37,633 nt of DNA from Stenotrophomonas maltophilia (GTDB taxonomy: Bacteria > Pseudomonadota > Gammaproteobacteria > Xanthomonadales > Xanthomonadaceae), in the NCBI GenBank assembly GCA_002387845.1, contig DGLB01000075.1, positions 1 through 37,633 of the forward strand, written 5' to 3'. Positions 7,597-15,555 of the stretch are shown here, piece by piece. The translations under genes were made by a program, and so were the position numbers. How positions within the stretch are numbered: position 1 is the first letter of the stretch; each line of letters opens with the position of its first letter. Under the pieces are notes generated by a model. It ran no database searches. It saw only the letters and a list, made by a program, of their open reading frames with translations, and was not told where the DNA came from.

Positions 7597-8175
7597 TCAG
7601 CGCTGCAGGAAGTTCTTCAGCAGGGCGTGGCCATGCTCGGTGAGGATCGATTCGGGATGGAACTGCACGCCCTCGACCGGGAATTGGCGATGCCGCAGGC
7701 CCATGATTTCCTCGATGGAGCCGTCGTCGTTCTCGGTCCAGGCGGTCACTTCCAGGCACGCCGGCAGCGTGGTCTTGTCGACCACCAGCGAGTGGTAGCG
7801 GGTGGCCTGGTAGCGGTCCGGCAGGCCAGCGAACACGCCCTTGCCTTCATGCCGGATGGGTGAGGTCTTGCCGTGCATGATGTTGCCGGCACGGATCACG
7901 TCGCCGCCATACACCTGGCCGATGCTCTGGTGGCCCAGGCACACGCCGAGGATCGGCGTGGTCGGGCCCAGCCGCTGGATCAGCTCCAGCGACACGCCCG
8001 CTTCATTGGGCGTGCACGGACCGGGCGAGATCACGATGCGCTCGGGGCGCTGCGCGGCAAGCTCGTCCACGCTCATCGCGTCGTTGCGCACCACCTTGAC
8101 CTCGGCACCCAGCGTCTGCAGGTACTGCACAAGGTTGTAGGTGAAGCTGTCGTAGTTGTCGATCATCCACAACAT
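7597..8175 (-). CDS. trpG: Anthranilate synthase glutamine amidotransferase component
   Basis: TrpG supplies ammonia from glutamine to TrpE. The 192-residue class I amidotransferase has its triad visible: Cys79 in LGVCLGHQ, His173 and Glu175 in EGVQFHPESI. It begins with the family motif WMIDNYDSFTYNL; a second in-frame ATG at 8166 is possible. It starts 3 nt after the stop of the SIMPL-domain gene. The same subunit may also serve p-aminobenzoate synthesis, as in other bacteria. Confidence 0.98.
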   Translation of the reverse strand: MLWMIDNYDSFTYNLVQYLQTLGAEVKVVRNDAMSVDELAAQRPERIVISPGPCTPNEAGVSLELIQRLGPTTPILGVCLGHQSIGQVYGGDVIRAGNIMHGKTSPIRHEGKGVFAGLPDRYQATRYHSLVVDKTTLPACLEVTAWTENDDGSIEEIMGLRHRQFPVEGVQFHPESILTEHGHALLKNFLQR

Positions 8176-8178
8176 GGA

Positions 8179-8976
8179 TCAGGGTCCGTCTTGGATTAGA
8201 AAAATGGCGTACACGTTTTCCGTGTACGAGATGGGGCCGGCGGCCAGCAGCTCGCCTGGGGCCGCGGCCGGGCTGCCGCGGCGTGAACCGGTGACCTGGA
8301 TCCGATCCATCGCGCTGTCCTTGCTGTAGCGATAGCCATCGCCGAACGAGTTGACGGTTCCCCAAGTGCCGGCCTGCACGCCATAGGCAAAGTTGGGAGC
8401 CACGTCGGAGATGCTGTACAGGCCGGTGATCTTCGCGCCATACGCGCCTGCCAGGCCCTTGGCGGATTCGCGCGTCTGCGCGGCCGCTTCGGCCTTCAGC
8501 TCGGCACGCAGCCGTCCTTCCCCCGAGTAGGTGGGTGCGGACGTGCTCACCTGCACTTCGCGACTGGCCTTGAGGTCGGCGAGCATCGCCTGCAGGGCCT
8601 GGGCGTCGGCGAACTCCGCCTTCAACTCGCGGCTGACCGCGGTGCCATTGAAGACTTCTTCGTCATCCCGATAGCGGGTCGACGGTGCGATGCGCAGGTT
8701 GTCCGCCCGAACACTGCCCTCGATCGCCCCGTGCTGGCTGAACAGCTGCAGCACGCGCTCGGCATTGGCCTGCACGCGCCGCCGCGCCACGTCGGTCTGC
8801 ATGTCGACGGATTCCAGTTCGATCTTCACCGTGTAGCGATCCGGCATGACCGTACGGGTGGCCGTGCCCTTCACCAGCAGGTGTGGCTGCCCGGGAACGG
8901 TGTTGGCCTGTGCCCATGCGGGCCCGGCGGCCACGGCCAGCGTTGACGACAACAGCAGTGCGCCCAGCAGCTTCAT
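8179..8976 (-). CDS. SIMPL-domain (DUF541) periplasmic protein
   Basis: This 265-residue protein has a signal peptide (KLLGALLLSSTLAVAAGPAWA, cleavage near residue 23) and a SIMPL/DUF541 fold: LLVKGTATRTVMPDRYTVKI near the N-terminus and KITGLYSISDVAPNF towards the C-terminus. Family members (E. coli YggE type) are envelope proteins linked loosely to oxidative stress; the biochemical role is unknown. The start at 8976 precedes the signal sequence; the open frame to 9069 overlaps trpE. It is embedded in the trp operon, 61 nt after trpE and 3 nt before trpG, with no visible metabolic link. Confidence 0.85.
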   Translation of the reverse strand: MKLLGALLLSSTLAVAAGPAWAQANTVPGQPHLLVKGTATRTVMPDRYTVKIELESVDMQTDVARRRVQANAERVLQLFSQHGAIEGSVRADNLRIAPSTRYRDDEEVFNGTAVSRELKAEFADAQALQAMLADLKASREVQVSTSAPTYSGEGRLRAELKAEAAAQTRESAKGLAGAYGAKITGLYSISDVAPNFAYGVQAGTWGTVNSFGDGYRYSKDSAMDRIQVTGSRRGSPAAAPGELLAAGPISYTENVYAIFLIQDGP

Positions 8977-9037
8977 GCAGTATTCCTTGTCAAAGTGGTG
9001 CAGCGAAACGCCATGACCAACGCCATGGCACGAAGAA

Positions 9038-10528
9038 TCACAGGCCCTTGGCAGCCTGTGCCACGGCACGGAACAGCGCGCGACCCTTGTTCATGGTCTC
9101 GTCCCATTCCTTGCCCGGGTCCGAGTCATAGACGATGCCGGCACCGGCCTGCACGTGCAGGCGGCCGTCCTTGATCACCGCGGTGCGGATGGCAATCGCG
9201 GTGTCCGCATCGCCGTGCCAGCCGATGTAGCCGATGCTGCCGGCGTACACGTTGCGCTTGATCGGCTCCAGCTCGCGGATCACTTCCAGCGCGCGGATTT
9301 TCGGCGCGCCGCTGACCGTGCCGGCCGGGAAGGTGGCGCGCAGCACGTCGGCGTAGCTCAGGCCCGGCTGCAGCCGACCGGTGACTTCGCTGACGATATG
9401 CATGACGTGGCTGTAGCGTTCGATCACGAACTGCTCGCCCACTTCCACCGTGCCGGCCTGCGAGACGCGGCCTGCATCATTGCGGCCGAGGTCGATCAGC
9501 ATCAGGTGTTCGGCGCGCTCCTTCGGGTCAGCCAGCAGCTCGGCTTCCAGCGCGTTGTCTTCTTCCACCGTGGCTCCGCGCGGGCGGGTACCGGCGATGG
9601 GACGCACGGTGACTTCGCCCACGCCGTCATCGGTATGCTGCAGGCGCACCAGGATTTCCGGCGAGGAGCCCACCACCTGCACGTCGCCGGTGTCGAGGAA
9701 GTACATGTAGGGCGAGGGATTCAGCGCGCGCAGCGCGCGGTAGACATCCACCGGGCGCGCCTTGAACGGCACGCTCAGGCGCTGGCTGAGCACCACCTGG
9801 AAAATGTCACCGGCGCGGATGTATTCCTTGGATTTGTCGACCGCGGCAATGAAGCCGTCCCGGGTGAAGCCGGAGACGAAGTCGTTCTCGTCCAGCACGT
9901 CGCGGGTGATCGGGGCCGGATAGCCCGCACCCGGGGCGCGAAGCTTGGCCACCAGGGCATCCAGGCGACCCTGTGCCTCGTCGAAGGCACCGGGCTGGCG
10001 CGGGTCGGCGTGCACGATCAGGTACAGGCGGCCCTTGAGATTGTCGAAGACGGCGAGGTCTTCCGAATGCAGCAGCAGGATGTCCGGCGTGCCCAGTTCG
10101 TCGCGGCCGCGCGGCGGAGCCAGGCGCGGTTCGATGTAGCCGATGCATTCGAAACCAAACCAGCCCACCAAGCCACCGGTGAAGCCCGGCAGACCGGCCA
10201 GCTTGGGCACCGAATGCGCGCTGCGCAGCGCTTCCACCTCGACGAAGGGATCGGCCACTTCGCGGGTTTCCACCACCTGCCCGGCCTCACGGACGGTCAG
10301 GGTGTGGCCGTGGAAGGCATACACCCGGCGCGCCGGCAGGCCGATGATGGAGTAGCGCCCGAAGCGCTCGCCGCCCTCGACGGATTCAAACAGATAGGTA
10401 TGCGGGCCGTCAGCGAGCTTCAGGTACACCGAAAGCGGCGTGTCCAGGTCGGACAGCACTTCACGGACAACGGGGATGCGGGTGTGGCCTTCAGCGGCCT
10501 GCTGCTGGAACTGCTCGAGCGTGATCAA
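9038..10528 (-). CDS. trpE: Anthranilate synthase component I
   Basis: TrpE makes anthranilate from chorismate and ammonia and is normally feedback-inhibited by tryptophan. The 496-residue product has an N-terminal regulatory region with the LLES-type motif as TYLFESVEGGERFGRYSIIG and a chorismate-binding C-terminal half with VVGSSPEILVR, RPIAGTRPRG, ERAEHLMLIDLGRND and FPAGTVSGAPKIRALEVI. I chose a TTG start at 10528 because GGAAGGAAAG lies just upstream at the right distance and homologues begin with ITLEQF-like sequence. No ATG fits; the upstream open frame to 10597 is proline-rich leader. Confidence 0.96.
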   Translation of the reverse strand: MITLEQFQQQAAEGHTRIPVVREVLSDLDTPLSVYLKLADGPHTYLFESVEGGERFGRYSIIGLPARRVYAFHGHTLTVREAGQVVETREVADPFVEVEALRSAHSVPKLAGLPGFTGGLVGWFGFECIGYIEPRLAPPRGRDELGTPDILLLHSEDLAVFDNLKGRLYLIVHADPRQPGAFDEAQGRLDALVAKLRAPGAGYPAPITRDVLDENDFVSGFTRDGFIAAVDKSKEYIRAGDIFQVVLSQRLSVPFKARPVDVYRALRALNPSPYMYFLDTGDVQVVGSSPEILVRLQHTDDGVGEVTVRPIAGTRPRGATVEEDNALEAELLADPKERAEHLMLIDLGRNDAGRVSQAGTVEVGEQFVIERYSHVMHIVSEVTGRLQPGLSYADVLRATFPAGTVSGAPKIRALEVIRELEPIKRNVYAGSIGYIGWHGDADTAIAIRTAVIKDGRLHVQAGAGIVYDSDPGKEWDETMNKGRALFRAVAQAAKGL

Positions 10529-10660
10529 GACGACTTTCCTTCCGGGAAACGGTGGTGGCGGGACGGACGACGGCAACAGGCCACCATCGCCAACCACGGC
10601 GAGCGGAAGAAAGGGTATGCGGGGTCGTCAGAATGGACACCCGGGGACTGTACCCCATGG
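10529..10660 (-). promoter_or_regulatory. trpE leader with Trp-codon cluster
   Basis: This is the - strand leader of the trp operon. A weak -10 candidate TACAGT lies at 10647-10652. One frame contains Trp-Arg-Trp-Trp (complement of 10581-10592). These codons form one arm of a 7-bp hairpin (10580-10586 with 10553-10559) just before the trpE ribosome-binding site. A second short frame of 20 codons ends in a TGA overlapping the trpE TTG. I see no intrinsic terminator, so classical attenuation is not demonstrated. Confidence 0.3.
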
Positions 10661-10719
10661 CCGGGGCCAGGGGAACCCGCCCGGGCACTGCGGCTCAGGC
10701 GGAGGCGGGAATCGGCCGG

Positions 10720-13131
10720 TCAGCCCATGCGGCGGGCGGCGGCCTGCTGCTCCTGGTCGCGCTGGCCGGCACCCAGGTCCTGCGCCAGCTGCTTGTCGGG
10801 AGTGGCCTGGGCGACCTGCTGCCGGTTGACCTCGGCCACCTGCTCGGTGCTGACGCTGAGCGGCTGCTGGCGGCCCTCGGCGATGTCCACCTGCGCCAGC
10901 TTGCGATGCACCGAGGTGGTGTCCTGGGTGTCGACCGCGAACACGCAGGTGCGGTCGGTGCTGAGCACCACATGTTCGATGGACGCCAGCCCGCCCTGCT
11001 TGGCCTTGCTGGCCAGCGCGCCGGCCAGCTGGTCGCTGTGCAGGTCGGGGGTGCGGTTGTGGGCCACGTCCAGGGCGTGCACGCCGGTCTGGGCACCCTT
11101 GAACAGCGTGTAGTCGGCGTTGCGCGGATCGTTGATGCCCACCACCAGTGAAGTCGGCTCGGCGTTCAGGCTGGCCTGTCGACCGTCGCTGGGGTGCTGG
11201 ATGCGCTGGTGCTGCTCGACCAGCTGGCGGGCGGCCGCTTCCTGTTTGATCAGCTCGAAGTCCAGGCTGGGGATGACGGTATCGCCCATGCCGTGGCGGG
11301 CAGCGGATTCGCCGAACGAGGGGCTGAGTTCGCCAATCAGCCGTGCCGATTTCGCAAGGTTGGACAGGTTGTTGATCGCCAGGGGCATAGGCCCCGCGGG
11401 TACGTGGGTCGCAGCCGCCGTGGTCAGGCCCGCCCCCACGCCGCCCACCGTGGCGAACACCGCCGGCGCATGCGAGGTGATGCCCTTCACATGCGACGCA
11501 GCCAGATCGTAACCGCTGTCCACGTAGGCCCCGGCGGTGGCGAACCCATTCTGCAGCTTGCCCGCCACCCATTGCCCGTTGTGGCCGATGGCGGCGGCCG
11601 TGCGATCACCTACCCCACGAATGCCGTCGGCATCGGACTGCGCGTGGCGGGTGGCATTCTGGGCACGGTGTTCACCGTCGTTGCGGGTGCGCTCGGCTTC
11701 CTTCGCCAGGCGTTCGGAAACACTGTCCAGCCCCACCTTGTCGGTGATCCAGGACAGCGCGGAGATGCCACCCGAGCGGGCCTGCGATTCAGCCCGATGC
11801 AGCGTGGCCTCGATGCTGCCGGTGAGCTCGCGCCCGGACGCGATCACTGTGGCAGACGCCCGGGTGCTGACCTGCATGGTGGTCGAGCCGAAGTTCACCA
11901 CCTGCCCAATCGCCATGCCCTGCGTCTTGAGCACGGTCTCGGCACCATCGCCTACCTTGTCAAGCACGTGCGCACCGGCTGCGCCCGCCCGCTCGACCTG
12001 CTCGCCGACGATGCGGCCTCCGCGCATGCCATAACCCGTGGCATGCAGCGCATGTGAAAGAGGCCCGGCCAGCTCGGCCACCTGACTGGGTGCTGCCACA
12101 TTCGGGCGGTCGACAATCCGGCCGTCCTTGTCGTTCTTGTCGACCATCTTGGAGTCCAGCAACAGCTCAAGCTTGCCTGCCGCCACCGGGATGTTGCGCA
12201 GCGCTTCCTGCCCGGGCGTGGTTGCCAGCTGTTCGACGAACTGTGCGGCCGAGGTCTGCGCTCCCGCCGGCATCATCTCGCGCAGCTTGTCGCCGACCAG
12301 CTTCTGCATGGCCGGCTCTTTCAGCAGCATCCCCATTTCATTGGCGAGCACGCCGTAGCCCCGACGCTGCTCGTCGTTGAGCTTCTGCATGCCGTTCTGT
12401 ACGTCATTCAACACCTCACCCGCAGTCTGGTAGGTGTGCACGGTCTGCTGCGGATTGAAGGTCGGCAGGCCGTTCTCTTTGGCGAAGCGTGCCGGAGTAT
12501 CCGGGTGCAGGCCAGCGGCGTTGAAGGTGGTGGCGCGGGCACCGGTGACGGCCGAGGCGGCGGAGGCCATGCCGCCGCCGAGGGAGTGGCCGGCGATTTC
12601 GAAGTTTCCGGCAGTAGCCCTGTCCAAACGTGCTGCAAGCCCCATGGCGCGATCGTAGTAATCACTACGCATGCCTATGCCTTGCTGTCCATTGTTGAGG
12701 AAGTCCTCTCCGCCGGATTCGCGTCGCCCGCCTTTGGCAAGCGGATCGACAATTTCTCCAGTCGAGCCCTTGAAGACGACCACCGGTTTGGCATCATCGC
12801 CAAATACCCGTTTGTCGGGGATATAGATCTCCGCGCGGAACCCGGACTGCGCTGGCTCCAGAAGTTCGCGCAGTTCACTCGCAGACATGTTCACTCCAGC
12901 GGCATGAAGTGCGGCTGGGTCTGTACTGGCGCGCGTCCACCCTACGGGCGGCTCCTCCTTATGTTGGGCGGACAGGTAGACGTCGGCGGCAAGACCAGAC
13001 ATCTCGCGAGCGTGATACGTCTCCTGAAGACGATCCGCCTCTTTGTCGTTACCGCTATCCCGCAACTGCTGGACGAGCTGATTCTGCTCTTGGACTGCGC
13101 GCACGCGCGCCTGGATATCCGGACCGCTCAT
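10720..13131 (-). CDS. Lipase-like type IV (XVIPCD) antibacterial effector
   Basis: This 803-residue protein looks like an X-Tfe effector of the Xanthomonadales bacteria-killing type IV secretion system. The N-terminal third is a class 3 lipase-like alpha/beta hydrolase with oxyanion-region motif VVVFKGSTGE (about 117-126) and nucleophile elbow FEIAGHSLGGG (Ser183). A long helical, alanine/glycine-rich middle follows. The C-terminus (about 661-803) is an XVIPCD: GVHALDVAHNRTPDLHSDQL, LASIEHVVLSTDRTCVFAV and a Gln-rich tail, the signal recognised by VirD4. The start at 13131 is favoured by GGAG 6 nt upstream; an ATG at 13143 is possible. No virB/virD4 genes lie in the window. It is divergent from an ankyrin lipoprotein. 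Confidence 0.85.
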   Translation of the reverse strand: MSGPDIQARVRAVQEQNQLVQQLRDSGNDKEADRLQETYHAREMSGLAADVYLSAQHKEEPPVGWTRASTDPAALHAAGVNMSASELRELLEPAQSGFRAEIYIPDKRVFGDDAKPVVVFKGSTGEIVDPLAKGGRRESGGEDFLNNGQQGIGMRSDYYDRAMGLAARLDRATAGNFEIAGHSLGGGMASAASAVTGARATTFNAAGLHPDTPARFAKENGLPTFNPQQTVHTYQTAGEVLNDVQNGMQKLNDEQRRGYGVLANEMGMLLKEPAMQKLVGDKLREMMPAGAQTSAAQFVEQLATTPGQEALRNIPVAAGKLELLLDSKMVDKNDKDGRIVDRPNVAAPSQVAELAGPLSHALHATGYGMRGGRIVGEQVERAGAAGAHVLDKVGDGAETVLKTQGMAIGQVVNFGSTTMQVSTRASATVIASGRELTGSIEATLHRAESQARSGGISALSWITDKVGLDSVSERLAKEAERTRNDGEHRAQNATRHAQSDADGIRGVGDRTAAAIGHNGQWVAGKLQNGFATAGAYVDSGYDLAASHVKGITSHAPAVFATVGGVGAGLTTAAATHVPAGPMPLAINNLSNLAKSARLIGELSPSFGESAARHGMGDTVIPSLDFELIKQEAAARQLVEQHQRIQHPSDGRQASLNAEPTSLVVGINDPRNADYTLFKGAQTGVHALDVAHNRTPDLHSDQLAGALASKAKQGGLASIEHVVLSTDRTCVFAVDTQDTTSVHRKLAQVDIAEGRQQPLSVSTEQVAEVNRQQVAQATPDKQLAQDLGAGQRDQEQQAAARRMG

Positions 13132-13240
13132 GGCAAGCTCCATTGCTCTGTGAAGGACGCGGCCCCCGACCCGCGATGCTTATCGAATAACAGAACACTT
13201 TGCTAATGTCACCCCGTCAGGAAATGACGCCAGGACGATC

Positions 13241-14107
13241 ATGCACCTAAGCCTTCACAATTTGATGACAAAACTCCTCGCAAGTGTGGCTTGGCTCACA
13301 CTTTTCCTGGTAAATGGTTGTGCCGCTTCGTCCGCACACGGAGCTGCCGACTACTTCGACGGGAAGGTCCTCCAGCTCGCGATAGCGAGTGAACAAGGCG
13401 ATTCCGACACCATCACGCGCCTTGTCAGCGACGATGGCGTTACCCCCGATAGCGCGTTTTCCCGTGAGGACGGAATTCCCCTGCTGGCCTGGCCACTCCG
13501 CGCCCGCAATCTGGATGGCTTGCGTGCGCTCCTGAAGAATGGCGCAGATCCCAATGCACGGATGTACAAGGATGTTGACGGTCGCAGGATCGGCTACAAC
13601 AACGCCATGGTCTACGCCGCCAAGCTGGATGACCCGCGTTTCCTTGAGCTGCTTCTGGAACATGGAGGCGACCCCAATACCCGCAGTTCGAACAATGAAA
13701 CCCTGATGTACCTGGCGTTTCTGAGCGGCAATCAGTGGAAAAATGTGCAGCTGCTCATAGAGAAGGGCGCGAACATCAATTCACCCAACCACGCTGCTGA
13801 CGACACCATCCTCAGCTCCTATACCTCACGAGGAGGATTCGATTCCGCGTACTGGCTGCTTGAGCATGGTGCCGATCCCACACTTGAACTCGCTCCACTT
13901 CCGGGAAGTGACCAATCGGCCCGCCAACTGATGGTTGAGGATATCTACTGGGAAATCACAACGCCCGACCTTTTGCCATGGCAGAAAAAGTGTCAGCAAT
14001 GGCTCGTCGAGCGCAACATCCCGCGCCCGCCTATGCCGGGCAACATTAAGAAGAAGCGAGAGGCGTTTGGCTTTCCCACCGAAGAGAAGGACATTCCGCT
14101 ACTGTGA
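13241..14107 (+). CDS. Ankyrin-repeat lipoprotein, candidate immunity protein
   Basis: This 288-residue protein begins with a hydrophobic signal and a lipobox (FLVNGC, Cys27, followed by Ala, so probably outer-membrane directed). About five ankyrin-type repeats follow (roughly 41-72, 78-106, 119-147, 152-180, 188-214), with typical LLKNGADPNAR, LLLEHGGDPNTR and LLIEKGANINSP turns. The tail (215-288) is unlike ankyrin. An AGGA at 13232-13235 supports the ATG at 13241. It lies head to head with the lipase effector, 109 nt apart. A periplasm-facing lipoprotein next to a type IV lipase effector suggests immunity; that is inference. GC by hand in two 60-nt samples is 52-57%, low for this window. 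Confidence 0.8.
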   Translation: MHLSLHNLMTKLLASVAWLTLFLVNGCAASSAHGAADYFDGKVLQLAIASEQGDSDTITRLVSDDGVTPDSAFSREDGIPLLAWPLRARNLDGLRALLKNGADPNARMYKDVDGRRIGYNNAMVYAAKLDDPRFLELLLEHGGDPNTRSSNNETLMYLAFLSGNQWKNVQLLIEKGANINSPNHAADDTILSSYTSRGGFDSAYWLLEHGADPTLELAPLPGSDQSARQLMVEDIYWEITTPDLLPWQKKCQQWLVERNIPRPPMPGNIKKKREAFGFPTEEKDIPLL

Positions 14108-14279
14108 AGCAGCCGGGCAAGCCCGGCTCTACGAGAAGCAGCCGGGCGAGCCCGGCTCTACGGGAAGCAGCCGGGTGGATCCCGGCGCCATGGAAGCAGG
14201 CGGGCGGATCCCGAGGGCATGACAGAAATCGGGCAGATGCCGGCGTCATGAAGGCGGGCGACCAGAGTCCGCGCAACGG
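14106..14279 (-). repeat. Six-unit, 29-bp-period array of GTAG-type palindromes
   Basis: Units start at 14106, 14135, 14164, 14193, 14222 and 14251, each exactly 29 bp. Units 1 and 2 are near identical SMAG-like palindromes (CAGCCGGGCAAGCCCGGCTC and a one-base variant) ending in CTAC (GTAG on the - strand). Units 3-5 keep the palindrome in weaker form and end CATG instead. Unit 6 is barely recognisable and runs into the ribosome-binding site of the next gene. The first unit overlaps the stop codon of the ankyrin gene. Confidence 0.85.
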
Positions 14280-14287
14280 AGGCTGTC

Positions 14288-14542
14288 ATGCGTAAGGTGA
14301 TGAATGCGGCTGTGGCGGGTGTGGGAATGGTGCTTGCGGGGTGTGCGTCGACGACGCAGCCGCCGGCGGCGGGTCCCGCGGTGGGCATGGCCAATCCGGC
14401 GTCGGTGTACTGCGTCGAGCTGGGTGGGAAGAGCGTGATCGAGACCGATAGTGCAGGCGGGCAGACCGGGATCTGCCATCTGCCGGATGGAACCAGGGTC
14501 GAGGAATGGGCGTTGTATCGGCGGGATCATCCCCGCCCGTGA
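14288..14542 (+). CDS. DUF333-family small lipoprotein
   Basis: This 84-residue protein has a signal peptide with a clear lipobox (VLAGC, Cys19) and a DUF333 domain (about 35-80: NPASVYCVELGGK, ICHLPDGTRVEEWAL, RRDHP). The family is widespread in small Gram-negative lipoproteins (E. coli YoaF type), sometimes labelled hemolysin-like, but its function is unknown. A strong GGAGG at 14278-14282 sets the start. It converges on yegS with 9 nt between stops. Confidence 0.85.
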   Translation: MRKVMNAAVAGVGMVLAGCASTTQPPAAGPAVGMANPASVYCVELGGKSVIETDSAGGQTGICHLPDGTRVEEWALYRRDHPRP

Positions 14543-14551
14543 CGCCAGGGG

Positions 14552-15475
14552 TTACATCAGCTCGCTGTCGTGCGGCAGGTGCATGCGCACGCGGCCGGGC
14601 ACGCAGTCGATGCGGAAGTGGCGCGCCTTGACCGGTTCGCCATCCAGATTCAGCGTCATCGGCTGGTCGGCGTCGATCTCCACCCACTGCGCGCGGGCAC
14701 GCTCGGCGACCTGCTCCAGTGCGCCCCGCTTGCCGCCCTTCACCAGCGCCGCGAAGGTGGACATCACCTCGCCGCTGAGCTCGGGAATGATGGTCAGGTC
14801 GAGCAGGCCGTCGTTGATCAGGGCCTCCGGGCACAGCACCTGGCCACCGCCGGCCTGGCGGCCGTTGCCGATGCCCAGCGCGATGAAGCCGCCCTGCCAG
14901 TGGAAGTCCTGGCTCCGCACCCGGGCCTGGATCGGCTCGATCTTGCCCAGCCGCGAGATGCCGGTGACCAGATAGGCCAAGCCACCCAGCACCTTCTTCA
15001 GGCCTTCGTCGGTTTCCACCGTGACCTCGGTACCGAAGCCGCCACTGGCCACATTGGCGCACCACCACGGCTTGCCGTCGGCGTCGATGCGCAGCAGGTC
15101 GACCGGGCGCGGAGACTGCTGCTCGATCAGGCTCAGCGCGGCCAGCGGATCGGCCGGAATGCCCGCGGCGGTGGCGAAATCGTTGGCGGTGCCCAGTGGC
15201 AGCAGGCCCAGCGAAGGCAAGGCACCGGCGGGCTCGTCGCGATGCGCGAGGGTTTCCGCGACCTCGCTGAGGGTGCCGTCACCGCCGGCGGCAATGATGG
15301 TGTCCACGCCATGGTCGATGGCCTCGGCCACGTAGCGCTCCGCGTCGCCCCCTTCCCAGGTGACACGTACGTCCAGCGCGATGCCACGCTCGCGCAGGAT
15401 GTGTACGGCTTCGCGCACATCCTCGTTGCCGGTGGATTTTCCGTTCAGGATCAGACGCCAGCGGGCACGGCTCAT
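14552..15475 (-). CDS. yegS: YegS-type lipid/diacylglycerol kinase
   Basis: The 307-residue product belongs to the diacylglycerol kinase catalytic-domain family, closest in form to the lipid kinase YegS, which phosphorylates phosphatidylglycerol in vitro in E. coli. Visible are the nucleotide-binding AAGGDGTLSEVAETL motif (about 63-77), LGLLPLGTANDFATAAGIP, and a C-terminal beta-sandwich domain with WVEIDADQPMTLNLDGEP. It is soluble with no signal peptide. The start at 15475 matches the family beginning (RWRLILNGKS). Confidence 0.9.
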   Translation of the reverse strand: MSRARWRLILNGKSTGNEDVREAVHILRERGIALDVRVTWEGGDAERYVAEAIDHGVDTIIAAGGDGTLSEVAETLAHRDEPAGALPSLGLLPLGTANDFATAAGIPADPLAALSLIEQQSPRPVDLLRIDADGKPWWCANVASGGFGTEVTVETDEGLKKVLGGLAYLVTGISRLGKIEPIQARVRSQDFHWQGGFIALGIGNGRQAGGGQVLCPEALINDGLLDLTIIPELSGEVMSTFAALVKGGKRGALEQVAERARAQWVEIDADQPMTLNLDGEPVKARHFRIDCVPGRVRMHLPHDSELM

Positions 15476-15555
15476 GCAGCATTTCCATCAGTGGGGACGC
15501 GCAGGCTAGCAGCGCGGTGTTTCAGCCGTGGTGAACGTCATCAAACGGTCACCCG

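Noticed and set aside
10529..10660. Classical transcription attenuator of the trp operon
   Set aside because: I found no terminator hairpin with a U-run and no closed leader peptide in the Trp-rich frame, so only a weaker finding is reported.
10720..13131. Type VI lipase (Tle) or conventional secreted lipase
   Set aside because: There is no signal peptide, PAAR, Rhs or VgrG element, and the C-terminus matches XVIPCD, which favours type IV secretion.
14106..14279. A 29-bp-period array that might be a CRISPR
   Set aside because: The units are contiguous, with no spacers between repeats, are themselves palindromes of the SMAG type, and decay steadily along the array. No cas genes are near.
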